From: Galbitalea sp036271875
GTDB taxonomy: Bacteria; Actinomycetota; Actinomycetes; Actinomycetales; Microbacteriaceae
Assembly: GCA_036271875.1 (NCBI GenBank)
Contig: DATAZU010000026.1
Span: forward strand, 28,784-92,783
DNA length: 64,000 nt
Direction of reading: 5' to 3'
The notes under the pieces are model-generated. The model saw only the letters and a program-made list of their open reading frames with translations, was not told where the DNA came from and made no database searches. Numbering within the stretch: the stretch's first letter is position 1; every line of letters starts with the position of its first letter. Of this stretch, positions 1 through 8,591 are shown piece after piece. The translations under genes and the position numbers were made by a program.

Positions 1-653
1 GGCGAAACACTCGCAGCCGGGATTTCCACCGTGACGCTTTCGTCGAGCAACGGCCATCCTACGTTTACGTGGTACAGCACCATATGCGGGCTCGCAGTGG
101 CCCCCTCGTTGGTTACGGTGTCCCGAACCGTGATTGAGGTGGACCCGACGGCCGATGAGATCTCGCGGTTGAGCACCAGGTTCTCGCCGAATACGCGCGT
201 CTGGCGCACGGTGCCTGCCACCGTCAGCTCCCCCGCCGTCGCCTCAGAACGGGTTACTCGAGCGGGCACCGCACCGATGCGGCCGTGCATCGGAAGCGCG
301 CCGTCCTCCTCTTCGCCGTCGGGACCGAAGGTGTCGAGTCCGCAGGTTGCGAGAAGGCCACCGCCGAAGGTGCGGAGCCAGCCACGGCCCTGTGGTTCGG
401 CAAAGTGCGAATCGGCGATGCCGGTCGACGAGATCCAGGCCAACGGGATGCCATCGAGCGTTGCCGCGCCGAGGTCAAGAGCGCGATCGGGGTGGATGTC
501 GTACTCAAGGCCACCGCCGGTGATGACCCGAAGGCGTCGAGCGCCACGCGACATCCCCTCCGCGTCGACGAAGCTGTCGACGCGGGCAATCTGATCGAGT
601 GATCCCACCCGGTCAAGCGCTTCGGCCATGGGCCGACCGAAGATGTTAGCCAA
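1..653 (-). CDS. DUF4432 aldose-1-epimerase-like protein, partial
   Basis: The gene runs off the left edge of the window, so the C-terminus is missing. The visible 217 residues show the DUF4432 (galactose-mutarotase-like) pattern: a GGGLEYDIHPDRALDLG-type segment near residues 46-62 and an HGRIG motif at about 123-127. I place the start at a TTG (653) that overlaps the stop of the upstream cupin gene by 8 bp, because the N-terminus MANIFGRP fits the family better; an in-frame ATG lies at 629. The overlap implies translational coupling and a shared carbohydrate role, probably anomer or epimer interconversion of a sugar or sugar acid. The substrate cannot be read from the sequence. Confidence 0.8.
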   Translation of the reverse strand, partial: MANIFGRPMAEALDRVGSLDQIARVDSFVDAEGMSRGARRLRVITGGGLEYDIHPDRALDLGAATLDGIPLAWISSTGIADSHFAEPQGRGWLRTFGGGLLATCGLDTFGPDGEEEDGALPMHGRIGAVPARVTRSEATAGELTVAGTVRQTRVFGENLVLNREISSAVGSTSITVRDTVTNEGATASPHMVLYHVNVGWPLLDESVTVEIPAASVS

Positions 654-1887
654 TGGTCCCGAGTTCCGTGTTGCCTGGACCGAAGTGCTTAAGGATGACC
701 ATCGGGTCGGTCAAGCTGTTGTTGGTGATCTTCACGCCGGCGACCGCCGTCGGCTGCGCGACGAAAAATTCGTCTTCGCTCAGTTGGCCGAAGCGAATGG
801 TTGTTGCCGCGGCGGCGTCGTGGACGCCGAAGGTGCCATGACCCTGCACGACAATCGCGCCGTACGCGTCGGTGTCTGTGATGGTGACGGTGTGTCCCGG
901 AGCGACGGTGAGTTCCTTGGCGCTGAAGGAGTTGGAGCGGAAGACGATCCACTTCTCGACGTACGCACCGCCGCCGTCTGCGATCGACGCGTCCGTCTCG
1001 TACGGACGCAGGAATCGGTTGCGAACGAACAGCGGGTCGACGTTCTTCTCCCAGTCGAGCAGGTCGATGATGAAATCGAGGTCGCCGACGTGGTCTTGAG
1101 GCACATCCTTCCAGAGCAGCTCCTCGGGGACCTCCCTGTTATTACTCCACGATTCGCACATACTGAACACGTCACAAGCGACCTGCGGCTCGTAGGTGCA
1201 AATACTGCCCGGTGCGTGGAGGACGCCGGAAGGGATGTCCCATCCGGTGCCCAGCTGAGTGCGGTAGCCGAGGGCGAGGTCGGTGATGCGGTTGTCGCCG
1301 CCATTGCCGAATCGGGCGAGGCGCTCGCGGATTTGGTCCTTGGTTGTCTCCGGCTGGAGCCCCAGAAAGGAGATGGACTGTTCGCCCAGGTAATTGTTCA
1401 TCTGCGGCGAGTAGTAGTACGCCTCCGGCTTTCCCGGCTTGCCGACGAGGGCGGCCTTTTCATCCGAGTGGTGAACGTGGAATGGGAGCGGCTGCAGGTT
1501 GTCGTAGAACTTGGAGTACATGGTCCAGCGGCCGTGAGAGTTCCACAGCCGATCCCCGATGATGTCGCTCTTATGGTGGCCAACAAACTCGTCGAGCGGG
1601 AGCAGTGTGCCGTCCGGGTCGACAACCAGGCTCAGCCCCTCATATGGGCCGGTGAGCGGACCGTTGTCTGCACGCACCGGGGACGCGAGCCAACGCTCGT
1701 CGATGCCACCGCGATCCTGGGCAAAGGGGAAGTAATCATCCGGGTGAAGACGGATGCGACGCCCAGGCGTGCAGAATGCCCGGGGCACCCAGGCCGGGGC
1801 GAGCCTCACGACGCCCTTGCCGGCATCGAGCGCGCGATCCATGCCGCTCGCCGATGACTTGACGGTGGAATAAGCCTCAACGGCCAT
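646..1887 (-). CDS. Class I mannose-6-phosphate isomerase-like cupin protein
   Basis: A 413-residue protein resembling type I phosphomannose isomerases. Candidate metal ligands are H137 and H139 in an FHVHHSDE segment, E155 in GKPEAYYY and H224 in PSGVLHAPG, followed by a C-terminal beta-rich cupin half. It is the first gene of a minus-strand operon with the DUF4432 gene. A promoter and a palindromic operator lie directly upstream. Such proteins often sit in catabolic operons and isomerise sugars other than mannose-6-phosphate, so the specific reaction is unassigned. Its position opposite the rhamnose genes makes a role in deoxy-sugar or uronate metabolism possible, but this is inference. Confidence 0.75.
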   Translation of the reverse strand: MAVEAYSTVKSSASGMDRALDAGKGVVRLAPAWVPRAFCTPGRRIRLHPDDYFPFAQDRGGIDERWLASPVRADNGPLTGPYEGLSLVVDPDGTLLPLDEFVGHHKSDIIGDRLWNSHGRWTMYSKFYDNLQPLPFHVHHSDEKAALVGKPGKPEAYYYSPQMNNYLGEQSISFLGLQPETTKDQIRERLARFGNGGDNRITDLALGYRTQLGTGWDIPSGVLHAPGSICTYEPQVACDVFSMCESWSNNREVPEELLWKDVPQDHVGDLDFIIDLLDWEKNVDPLFVRNRFLRPYETDASIADGGGAYVEKWIVFRSNSFSAKELTVAPGHTVTITDTDAYGAIVVQGHGTFGVHDAAAATTIRFGQLSEDEFFVAQPTAVAGVKITNNSLTDPMVILKHFGPGNTELGTIG

Positions 1888-1947
1888 CTACGACTTCCTT
1901 TATCCGGTGCCGCAAACAACTCGGGCGGCATTGCCTCAACGTGTGAA

Positions 1948-1962
1948 CGGTTCATTGAACCG
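1948..1962. promoter_or_regulatory. Perfect 15-bp palindromic operator
   Basis: CGGTTCA-T-TGAACCG is a perfect inverted repeat lying just downstream of the predicted transcription start of the cupin operon. Its form and place fit a repressor site of LacI-type geometry. The cognate regulator is not identified. Confidence 0.5.
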
Positions 1963-1971
1963 GCTGAAGGA

Positions 1972-2000
1972 AACCTAGCACGGTGCATTTGCGAGGTCAA
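1972..2000 (-). promoter_or_regulatory. Sigma70-type promoter of the cupin operon
   Basis: On the minus strand TTGACC (2000-1995) is followed after exactly 17 bp by TAGGTT (1977-1972). This is the best match to a housekeeping promoter in the 223-bp divergent region 1888-2110. That region also holds an AT-rich stretch upstream of the DeoR gene, with TATAAA at 2070-2075. Confidence 0.55.
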
Positions 2001-2110
2001 TCAACAAATTGCAACATTTCGATTTGCCCGCGATTTCATGGGATTTTTAGATTAGAATGTTAACTACTGTATAAACATAACAAATTGAATCAACCCGGGA
2101 TGGGAGCATC

Positions 2111-2872
2111 GTGGCCACTACAAGTACGCCGGATTCCGAGGAACGAAAGAAATCCCTCCTCGCCGCACTCAAGCGGGATAACGTCATCCGTCTTGCCGCC
2201 GCGGCGGAGGATCTCGCGGTCTCGACGATGACGATCCGACGGGATCTCGAAGAACTCGAGGAAGAGGGGCACCTGCGCCGGGTCCGGGGCGGGGCGGTAT
2301 CCGTCATCGGGCCGCGACCGTTCAGTGAGCGTCGCGCGGTTCGCTTGCGTGCAAAGGAGATCATCGCCGAGAAGGCGCTTGCCTTCGTCCCACGCATCGG
2401 CTCGATCGCGCTCGATGCGTCGACCACGGTCGGCATCCTCGGCATGAAACTTGGGGCACGGTCGGGCCTCACCATCGCGACCAACTCGTACCAGACCTTC
2501 TCGACCACCAAAGGCATCCCCGGCGTTAAGTCGATCCTGGTTGGCGGCGAATCGGAGGAGACAACGGACAGTCTGGTCGGGCCCATCGCCACTCGCGCCG
2601 CCGCGTCCCTGAGGTACACGCGGTTCTTCGCGTCATGCAGCGCAGTTGACAACGAGTACGGAACATCAGAGGTGTCGTTGCCGGAGGCAGAGGTGAAGCG
2701 CACCTTTCGCGGGGTGTCCAAGGAGCTGGTGCTGTGCATCGATTCGTCCAAGTTCCAGCAGCAGGCCGTCGCCGCCGCTTTCGCCCTGGGCGAGGCCGCC
2801 GTGATGATCACCGAGCTCGAGCCGGCCGACCGACGACTCGACGAGTTTCGCGGACTGATCGAACTGCGTTAG
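2111..2872 (+). CDS. DeoR/GlpR-family transcriptional regulator
   Basis: A 253-residue regulator. The N-terminal DeoR helix-turn-helix is at about residues 15-60, with the family signature VSTMTIRRDLEEL followed by a GGAV segment. The C-terminal DeoRC sensor domain includes ALDASTTVG at about 100-108, the sugar-phosphate binding region. The GTG start is supported by a GGGAG about 5 bp upstream. It lies just before the rhamnulose-phosphate aldolase and rhamnulokinase genes on the same strand and divergent to the cupin operon, so control of the rhamnose genes by a phosphorylated intermediate is likely. DeoR-type regulators of rhamnose genes are known in rhizobia. Confidence 0.9.
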   Translation: MATTSTPDSEERKKSLLAALKRDNVIRLAAAAEDLAVSTMTIRRDLEELEEEGHLRRVRGGAVSVIGPRPFSERRAVRLRAKEIIAEKALAFVPRIGSIALDASTTVGILGMKLGARSGLTIATNSYQTFSTTKGIPGVKSILVGGESEETTDSLVGPIATRAAASLRYTRFFASCSAVDNEYGTSEVSLPEAEVKRTFRGVSKELVLCIDSSKFQQQAVAAAFALGEAAVMITELEPADRRLDEFRGLIELR

Positions 2873-2918
2873 GCAAACGCCTGTTGCACCCGTCAGTAAC
2901 TTCTTGTTAGATTTCACA

Positions 2919-2936
2919 CGTCCGAACGTTTGGACG
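2919..2936. promoter_or_regulatory. Near-perfect 18-bp palindrome upstream of the rhamnose operon
   Basis: CGTCCGAACGTTTGGACG is palindromic at 8 of 9 pairs. It sits just downstream of a weak promoter (TTGCAC 2884-2889, 17 bp, TTAGAT 2907-2912), where a bound repressor would block initiation. It is a candidate operator for the DeoR protein or another sugar regulator. Confidence 0.5.
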
Positions 2937-2988
2937 ACTGAAGAGCCCTAGGACGTGTGCTGCCATCCGAAGGTCGAGGACGGAGAGC

Positions 2989-5019
2989 ATGAGCGCTGTA
3001 TCAGATCTAGTCGCCCGGAGTAATCGGCTGGGCTCAGATCCCAGGATCACCAACTATGCCGGCGGCAACACCTCGGCAAAGGGGACGGTCAAGGACCCGG
3101 TAACGGGCGAAGACGTGACGCTGCTTTGGGTCAAGGGCTCCGGTGGTGACCTCGGTACTCTCACCGAGGAAGGGCTCGCGGTGCTTCGCCTCGACCGACT
3201 ACGGGCGCTTCCGAACATCTACAAGGGCCTCGAGTACGAAGACGAGATGGTCGCCGCACTCGACTACTGTGCGTTCGGATCGAAAGGCGCTGCGCCCTCC
3301 ATCGACACCTTCATGCACGGACTCGTTGGCGCGGCTCACGTCGACCACCTTCACCCCGACTCAGGCATCGCGATCGCGACCTCCGCTGACGGTGAGAAGA
3401 TCACGAGGAAGGCCTTCGGCAACAAAGTCGTCTGGGTCCCGTGGCGTCGTCCCGGCATCCAGCTCGGTCTCGACATCTCCGCGACCAAGCAAGCCAATCC
3501 GGACGCGATCGGCTGCATTCTCGGTGGCCACGGCATCACTGCGTGGGGCAGGACAAGTGCTGAAGCGGAGACGAACAGTCGGTGGATCATCGACACCGCC
3601 CAGGCATACATCGACAAGCAGGGCAAGAAGAATCCCTTCGGAGCGATCGTCAAGAAGAACGTGGCGCTGCCCAAAGCGGAGCGCCTCGCGCGTGCCGCGG
3701 TCCTGACCGCCACCATTCGCTCGATCGCGAGCCAGGACAAGCCCATGGTCGGCCACTTCACCGACTCTGATGCCGTGCTCGATTTCTTGTCCGCCGCGAA
3801 GGCGCCCGAGCTGGCAAACCTGGGCACGAGCTGCCCCGACCATTTCCTGCGCACCAAGGTCAAGCCTCTCCTGCTCGACCTTCCGGCGAACGCGCCGCTC
3901 GAAAGGCAGATCGAACGCCTGCATGAACTGCACCAGAAGTACCGCGAGGACTACACCGCGTACTACGCGCATAACGCGACGGCGACCAGCCCGGCGATGC
4001 GCGGCGCGGACCCGGCCATCGTCCTCGTTCCCGGCGTCGGCATGTTCAGTTGGGGCGCGAACAAGCAGACCGCCCGCGTCGCCGGCGAGTTCTACGTCAA
4101 CGCCATCAACGTGATGCGCGGCGCAGAGGCGATCTCGACCTACACCCCGATCTCGGATGCCGAAAAGTTCCGCATCGAATACTGGGAGCTGGAAGAGGCC
4201 AAGCTGCAGCGCATGCCCAAGCCCAAGCCGCTTTCCGGACGGATTGCGCTCGTAACGGGCGCGGCATCCGGAATCGGCAAGGCGATCGCTACGCGCCTCG
4301 CGGCCGAAGGCGCCTGCGTCGTCATCGCGGATCTCGACCTCGACAAGGCAACCGCTGCTGCGGCAGAACTCGGCACAACGGACGTCGCAGTCGGCGTCGC
4401 CGCCGATGTGACAAGGGAAGAACAGGTGCAGGCCGCCGTCGATGCAACGGTGCTCGCGTTCGGCGGACTCGACATCCTGGTCAATAACGCCGGCCTGTCG
4501 AAGTCTCAGTCGCTGCTCGAGACAACAACCGCAGACTGGGACCTGCAGCACAATGTCATGTCGCGCGGTTCGTTCCTCGCGTCGCGTTCCGCGGCAAAGG
4601 TTCTCCTCGAGCAGAAGCTCGGCGGCGACATCATCTACATCTCATCGAAGAACTCGATCTTCGCGGGCCCGAACAACATCGCGTACTCTGCGACCAAGGC
4701 CGACCAGTCGCACCAGGTGCGCCTGCTCGCCGCGGAGCTCGGTGAGTACGGGATCAAAGTCAACGGCATTAACCCCGACGGCGTCGTTCGCGGATCCGGT
4801 ATCTTCTCCGGCGGTTGGGGCGCGGCGCGCGCGCAGGTGTATGGGGTGCCGGAATCGGAGCTCGGCCTGTACTACGCCCAGCGCACTCTGCTGAAGCGCG
4901 AAGTTCTCCCCGAGAATGTCGCAAATGCGGTTTACGTGCTCTGCACCTCGGATCTCAGTCACACGACGGGTCTACACATCCCGGTTGACGCAGGCGTCGC
5001 GGCAGCTTTCCTGCGATGA
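2989..5019 (+). CDS. Bifunctional rhamnulose-1-phosphate aldolase / L-lactaldehyde dehydrogenase
   Basis: A 676-residue two-domain enzyme. Residues 1-400 form a class II aldolase domain with zinc ligand candidates H120 and H122 in HLHPDSG and H181 in GGHGITAWG. Residues about 415-676 form a short-chain dehydrogenase with TGAASGIG near 423, NNAG near 498 and the catalytic YSATK near 566. This fusion is known from rhamnose utilisation in Bacillus, Chloroflexus and actinobacteria: it cleaves rhamnulose-1-phosphate to dihydroxyacetone phosphate and L-lactaldehyde, and the SDR domain oxidises lactaldehyde to lactate. A GGAG-type ribosome site precedes the ATG. Its stop overlaps the next start (ATGA), so it is coupled to rhamnulokinase. 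Confidence 0.92.
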   Translation: MSAVSDLVARSNRLGSDPRITNYAGGNTSAKGTVKDPVTGEDVTLLWVKGSGGDLGTLTEEGLAVLRLDRLRALPNIYKGLEYEDEMVAALDYCAFGSKGAAPSIDTFMHGLVGAAHVDHLHPDSGIAIATSADGEKITRKAFGNKVVWVPWRRPGIQLGLDISATKQANPDAIGCILGGHGITAWGRTSAEAETNSRWIIDTAQAYIDKQGKKNPFGAIVKKNVALPKAERLARAAVLTATIRSIASQDKPMVGHFTDSDAVLDFLSAAKAPELANLGTSCPDHFLRTKVKPLLLDLPANAPLERQIERLHELHQKYREDYTAYYAHNATATSPAMRGADPAIVLVPGVGMFSWGANKQTARVAGEFYVNAINVMRGAEAISTYTPISDAEKFRIEYWELEEAKLQRMPKPKPLSGRIALVTGAASGIGKAIATRLAAEGACVVIADLDLDKATAAAAELGTTDVAVGVAADVTREEQVQAAVDATVLAFGGLDILVNNAGLSKSQSLLETTTADWDLQHNVMSRGSFLASRSAAKVLLEQKLGGDIIYISSKNSIFAGPNNIAYSATKADQSHQVRLLAAELGEYGIKVNGINPDGVVRGSGIFSGGWGAARAQVYGVPESELGLYYAQRTLLKREVLPENVANAVYVLCTSDLSHTTGLHIPVDAGVAAAFLR

Positions 5020-6413
5020 CTCGGGTCAGCGTTGCGGCGGTCGACCTCGGAGCGACCAGTGGCCGCGTCATGGTCGGTCACGTCGGCCCAAACTCGTTCG
5101 AGCTAAACGCCGTTGCGCGCTTCCGAAACACGCCAATCCGTGAGAACGGTGAACTGCACTGGAATATGACCGGGCTCTACGGCAGCGTTCTCGAGGGCCT
5201 CGCGACTGCGCTCGCGGAGCAGCCAGAGCTCGCCAGCGTCGGGGTGGATTCGTGGGGGCTCGACTACGGGCTCATCCGGGACGGCGTCCTCTTACAGCAA
5301 CCGTTCCACTATCGGGACGACCGCACGCCGCGGGGCCTAGCGGAGGTTCGGCGCCACATCTCCGATGAGGAACTGTACGCCCACAACGGACTGCAGATCA
5401 TGAGCATCAACTCGATCTACCAGCTATCGGTCGATCGCATGGACGGACGGCTGCAACCGACCGACACGGTGCTCCTCATTCCGGATGTGGTGACGCACCT
5501 GCTCACTGGCCAGTCGATCGCCGAGCAGACGAATGCCTCGACCTCGGGGCTTCTGAACGTCACGAGCGGCAAGTGGGACGACGAGTTGATGCGGAAAATC
5601 GATCTCCCTCGAACCATCCTGCCCGAACTGGTCGGTCCTGGCATCGCCATCGGTCCGGTGACCGACACTCGGCTTGCGAATGGCGCGCGGCTCACCCTCA
5701 CCACCGTCGGATCGCACGACACGGCCAGCGCAGTCGTCGCTGTGCCGGCGACCTCGCCGGACTTCGCGTACATCTCGTGCGGCACCTGGGGGCTGGTTGG
5801 CGTCGAGACGGAACATCCGGTGCTCACCAAGGAGGCGCTTGCCGCGCGCTTCACAAACGAAGGCGGAGTCGACGGCCGCGTCAGATTCCTGCATAACGTC
5901 ATGGGCCTATGGATCCTGACCGAGACGATTCGCGGTTGGGGCGACGACCTCGCGCCCCTGCTCGCCGCCGCCCGCGATGTGAGCGAGAATGTCTCGATCT
6001 TCGATGTAGACGACGAACGATTCCTGCCCCCGGGCGACATGCCGACGAGGATCGCGACGTCGCTCACGGAACGCGGCCTGCCCGTTCCGTCGTCCAAGGC
6101 CGAAATCGTGCGCACGATCATCGAGAGTCTCGCGCAGGCGTTTGCCGATTCGGTGGCGAAAGCGAGCCGGCTCTCCGGCACTAAGGTTTCGGTAGTCCAC
6201 CTGGTTGGCGGCGGCTCGCAGAACGAGCTGCTTTGCCAGTCGACGGCGGATCGCACCGGCCTTCCCGTGCTCGCGGGCCCGATGGAAGCAACGGCCATGG
6301 GCAATGTGCTCGTGCAGGCACGCGCGCTCGGCGCGACATCCCCTGGCCTCGACGGAATGCGCGCCCTTGTCGCCGCGAACTTCGCGCCGCGCAGGTACGT
6401 GCCGGCTTCGTAG
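5016..6413 (+). CDS. rhaB: Rhamnulokinase
   Basis: A 465-residue FGGY-family carbohydrate kinase. The N-terminal phosphate-binding segment DLGATSGRVMVG is at residues 10-21. The INSIYQL segment near 130 is typical of rhamnulokinases, and a C-terminal VGGGSQN segment lies near the ATP site. It phosphorylates L-rhamnulose at O1 in the cytoplasm to feed the upstream aldolase. Its ATG overlaps the aldolase stop by 4 bp. L-rhamnose isomerase, the preceding step, is not in this window and may lie to the left. No terminator is evident before the next regulator. Confidence 0.92.
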   Translation: MTRVSVAAVDLGATSGRVMVGHVGPNSFELNAVARFRNTPIRENGELHWNMTGLYGSVLEGLATALAEQPELASVGVDSWGLDYGLIRDGVLLQQPFHYRDDRTPRGLAEVRRHISDEELYAHNGLQIMSINSIYQLSVDRMDGRLQPTDTVLLIPDVVTHLLTGQSIAEQTNASTSGLLNVTSGKWDDELMRKIDLPRTILPELVGPGIAIGPVTDTRLANGARLTLTTVGSHDTASAVVAVPATSPDFAYISCGTWGLVGVETEHPVLTKEALAARFTNEGGVDGRVRFLHNVMGLWILTETIRGWGDDLAPLLAAARDVSENVSIFDVDDERFLPPGDMPTRIATSLTERGLPVPSSKAEIVRTIIESLAQAFADSVAKASRLSGTKVSVVHLVGGGSQNELLCQSTADRTGLPVLAGPMEATAMGNVLVQARALGATSPGLDGMRALVAANFAPRRYVPAS

Positions 6414-6543
6414 TTCACCCCGTCCTCGCGCTCGCGTCGGCTCTCGTCCTCGCTAGGCGGGCCCTCATGAGCGTCTTGTCGACAGCGTGGCAAGTGGTTT
6501 GACCTTGGCGTCGAGTCGAATCATCTGCCGACGAGCACAATTG

Positions 6544-6574
6544 TTGTATAACAATCTGCTAGATTGTTATACAA
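6544..6574. promoter_or_regulatory. Perfect 13-bp inverted-repeat operator upstream of the GntR gene
   Basis: TTGTATAACAATC and its exact reverse complement are separated by TGCTA. Each arm also contains a TTGTnnnACAA-type core as used by FadR-subfamily GntR proteins. The site ends 26 bp before the GntR start codon and stands out as AT-rich. An autoregulatory operator that also controls the lactate dehydrogenase gene is the simplest reading. Confidence 0.75.
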
Positions 6575-6600
6575 TCACATTCGATGCAGAAGGGGCCGCG

Positions 6601-7254
6601 ATGTCGCTTGGTGATGTTTCGACGGTCCTTCCCGAAGCGATTTACGCGGACCTGCGAGCCGACATCCTGACCCAGGAGATCGCGCCGGGCGCGACCATCA
6701 CCGAGTCAGCGGTCGCCATGCGCTTTGGCGTCGCTCGTCCAACAGCCAAGATGGCCATCGAAAAGCTGGTGACCGAGGGACTGCTGCGGCGAGAGAAGAA
6801 TTCCGCGGCCCGTGTTCCCGTTCTCACGCGATCCGATGTCGTTGATCTGCTCGACGCGCGCGCCGTCGTCGAGGGAGCTGCCGTGGCGCGCCTGGCGGAG
6901 AGTGGAACCATCCCGGCAGAAGCTCTCGCAGCGCACCGGAGCATCCAGACGCTCGGCGATGGCGAACCGGAGGTCGCCGCTCTCGACATCGCCTTTCATC
7001 GTGCCCTCGTGACCGGACAGGACAACCTCCGACTCCAGCGCATGCACGCGCTTCTCATGGGAGAGATCGAGCTGTGCATCGGTCAGGTGGTGTCCGGTCG
7101 ACTTCGGACGGCGACGGATGTTGGCGTCGAGCACCAGCGCATCCTTGACGCCGTTACCGCCGGAGATGCCCCACTCGCCGAAGACCTCACCCATCAGCAC
7201 ATCGCGATCACCCGCAGTCGACTGCTCGCGCAGTTCGATCGCGTTGCGATGTAG
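6601..7254 (+). CDS. GntR-family (FadR/LldR-like) transcriptional regulator
   Basis: 217 residues from an ATG preceded by AGAAGGGG. The winged helix-turn-helix (about 10-75, including FGVARPTAKMAIEKL) is followed by an all-helical FCD ligand-binding domain with metal/ligand residues in the DIAFHRAL and HQRILDAV segments. It is followed after 25 bp by an L-lactate dehydrogenase gene. LldR of Corynebacterium belongs to this family and responds to L-lactate, so lactate is the likely effector here. A longer reading that begins before 6601 would run through the operator and is rejected. Confidence 0.88.
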   Translation: MSLGDVSTVLPEAIYADLRADILTQEIAPGATITESAVAMRFGVARPTAKMAIEKLVTEGLLRREKNSAARVPVLTRSDVVDLLDARAVVEGAAVARLAESGTIPAEALAAHRSIQTLGDGEPEVAALDIAFHRALVTGQDNLRLQRMHALLMGEIELCIGQVVSGRLRTATDVGVEHQRILDAVTAGDAPLAEDLTHQHIAITRSRLLAQFDRVAM

Positions 7255-7279
7255 CTTCGACAACGCCAGAAGGAACACA

Positions 7280-8515
7280 GTGGTCACCAGGCAGCTACCC
7301 AGACCGGGCGAACTCCTCGAATTGATGAAGTTCAAGAAGCCCGAACTCAACGGCAAGAAGCGACGACTGGGTGCGGCGCTGACCATCTCCGACCTGCGCC
7401 TGATTGCGAAGCGGCGCACGCCCAGGGCCGCGTTCGACTACACCGACGGATCGGCGGAAGACGAGATCTCGCTCGAGCGCGCGCGGCAGGCGTTCCTCGA
7501 CATCGAGTTCAGCCCGTCCATCCTTCGGGGACTTCCGGACACGGTCGACACCTCGTGTCAGATCTTCGGCGGTCCGAGCGCGCTGCCCTTCGCGATCGCG
7601 CCAACCGGGTTCACCCGCCTGATGCAGACCGAGGGTGAGATCGCGGGGGCGAGCGCGGCCGGCGCCGCCGGCATCCCGTTCACGCTCTCGACGCTCGGGA
7701 CCACCTCCATCGAAAAGGTCAAGGAAGCGAATCCGGATGGGCGCAACTGGTTCCAGCTGTACGTCATGCGTGAACGCGAGATCTCATACGATCTGACTCG
7801 TCGCGCGGCCGCGGCCGGTTTCGACACCCTGTTTTTCACGGTCGATACTCCCGTCGCCGGGGCACGCCTGCGTGACAAGCGGAACGGATTCTCCATCCCG
7901 CCTCAGCTCACGCCGTCCACGATCATGAATGCGATCCCGCGGCCGTGGTGGTGGTGGGACTTCCTGACGACGCCCAAGCTTGAATTCGCGTCGCTGAGCT
8001 CGACCGGGGGAACCGTCGGTGAGCTGCTGAATGCAGCCATGGATCCGACGATCTCATTCGACGACCTGAAGATTGTGCGGGAGCTGTTCTCCGGCAAGAT
8101 CGTGATCAAGGGGGTACAGAACGTCGCCGACTCGAAGAAGCTGGTTGACCTCGGCGTCGATGGCATCGTCCTCTCGAACCACGGCGGACGCCAGCTCGAC
8201 CGTGCGCCGATTCCATTCCACCTGTTGCCCGCGGTCGTCAAGGAGGTCGGAAAGCACACCGAGATCGCGGTCGACACGGGCATCATGTCTGGCGCGGACA
8301 TCGTCGCGGCGATCGCGCTTGGCGCGAACTTCACCCTGGTCGGGCGCGCCTACCTCTACGGACTCATGGCCGGCGGTCGTGAGGGCGTCGACCGGATGAT
8401 CTACATCCTTCGCGACCAGATCGAACGAACCATGAAGCTGTTGGGCGTCGCGACGCTGGCCGAGCTAAATCCGGGTCACGTGACCCAACTACAACGTTTA
8501 ATACCGCGCGGATAG
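7280..8515 (+). CDS. lldD: FMN-dependent L-lactate dehydrogenase / alpha-hydroxy-acid oxidase
   Basis: 411 residues from a GTG with AGAAGGAA upstream. The FMN-dependent alpha-hydroxyacid dehydrogenase fold is clear: YTDGSAEDE near the N-terminus, LYVMRERE, FFTVDTPV, the active-site segment SNHGGRQLD with catalytic H301 and substrate arginine R304, and DTGIMSGADIVAAIALGA binding FMN phosphate. It oxidises L-lactate (or a related 2-hydroxyacid) to pyruvate at the membrane. Placed after rhamnose genes that yield L-lactaldehyde and lactate, it probably finishes that route to pyruvate. Control by the upstream GntR protein is likely. Confidence 0.88.
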   Translation: MVTRQLPRPGELLELMKFKKPELNGKKRRLGAALTISDLRLIAKRRTPRAAFDYTDGSAEDEISLERARQAFLDIEFSPSILRGLPDTVDTSCQIFGGPSALPFAIAPTGFTRLMQTEGEIAGASAAGAAGIPFTLSTLGTTSIEKVKEANPDGRNWFQLYVMREREISYDLTRRAAAAGFDTLFFTVDTPVAGARLRDKRNGFSIPPQLTPSTIMNAIPRPWWWWDFLTTPKLEFASLSSTGGTVGELLNAAMDPTISFDDLKIVRELFSGKIVIKGVQNVADSKKLVDLGVDGIVLSNHGGRQLDRAPIPFHLLPAVVKEVGKHTEIAVDTGIMSGADIVAAIALGANFTLVGRAYLYGLMAGGREGVDRMIYILRDQIERTMKLLGVATLAELNPGHVTQLQRLIPRG

Positions 8516-8536
8516 GGCGTCGGTTTTCCCAGACGA

Positions 8537-8574
8537 CCCGGCGGGTGGGACTGTGGTGGTTCTCACCCGCCGGG
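8537..8574 (+). terminator. GC-rich hairpin after lldD
   Basis: CCCGGCGGGTG (8537-8547) pairs perfectly with CACCCGCCGGG (8564-8574). The flanks GAC and GTC can extend the stem. There is no clear T-tract, as is common for actinobacterial hairpin terminators. Confidence 0.55.
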
Positions 8575-8591
8575 GAGTCACCCCGGGTCTC

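Noticed and set aside
628..1857. A 409-codon open frame on the plus strand across the cupin gene
   Set aside because: Antisense to a gene with clear family motifs and no ribosome site or homology pattern of its own.
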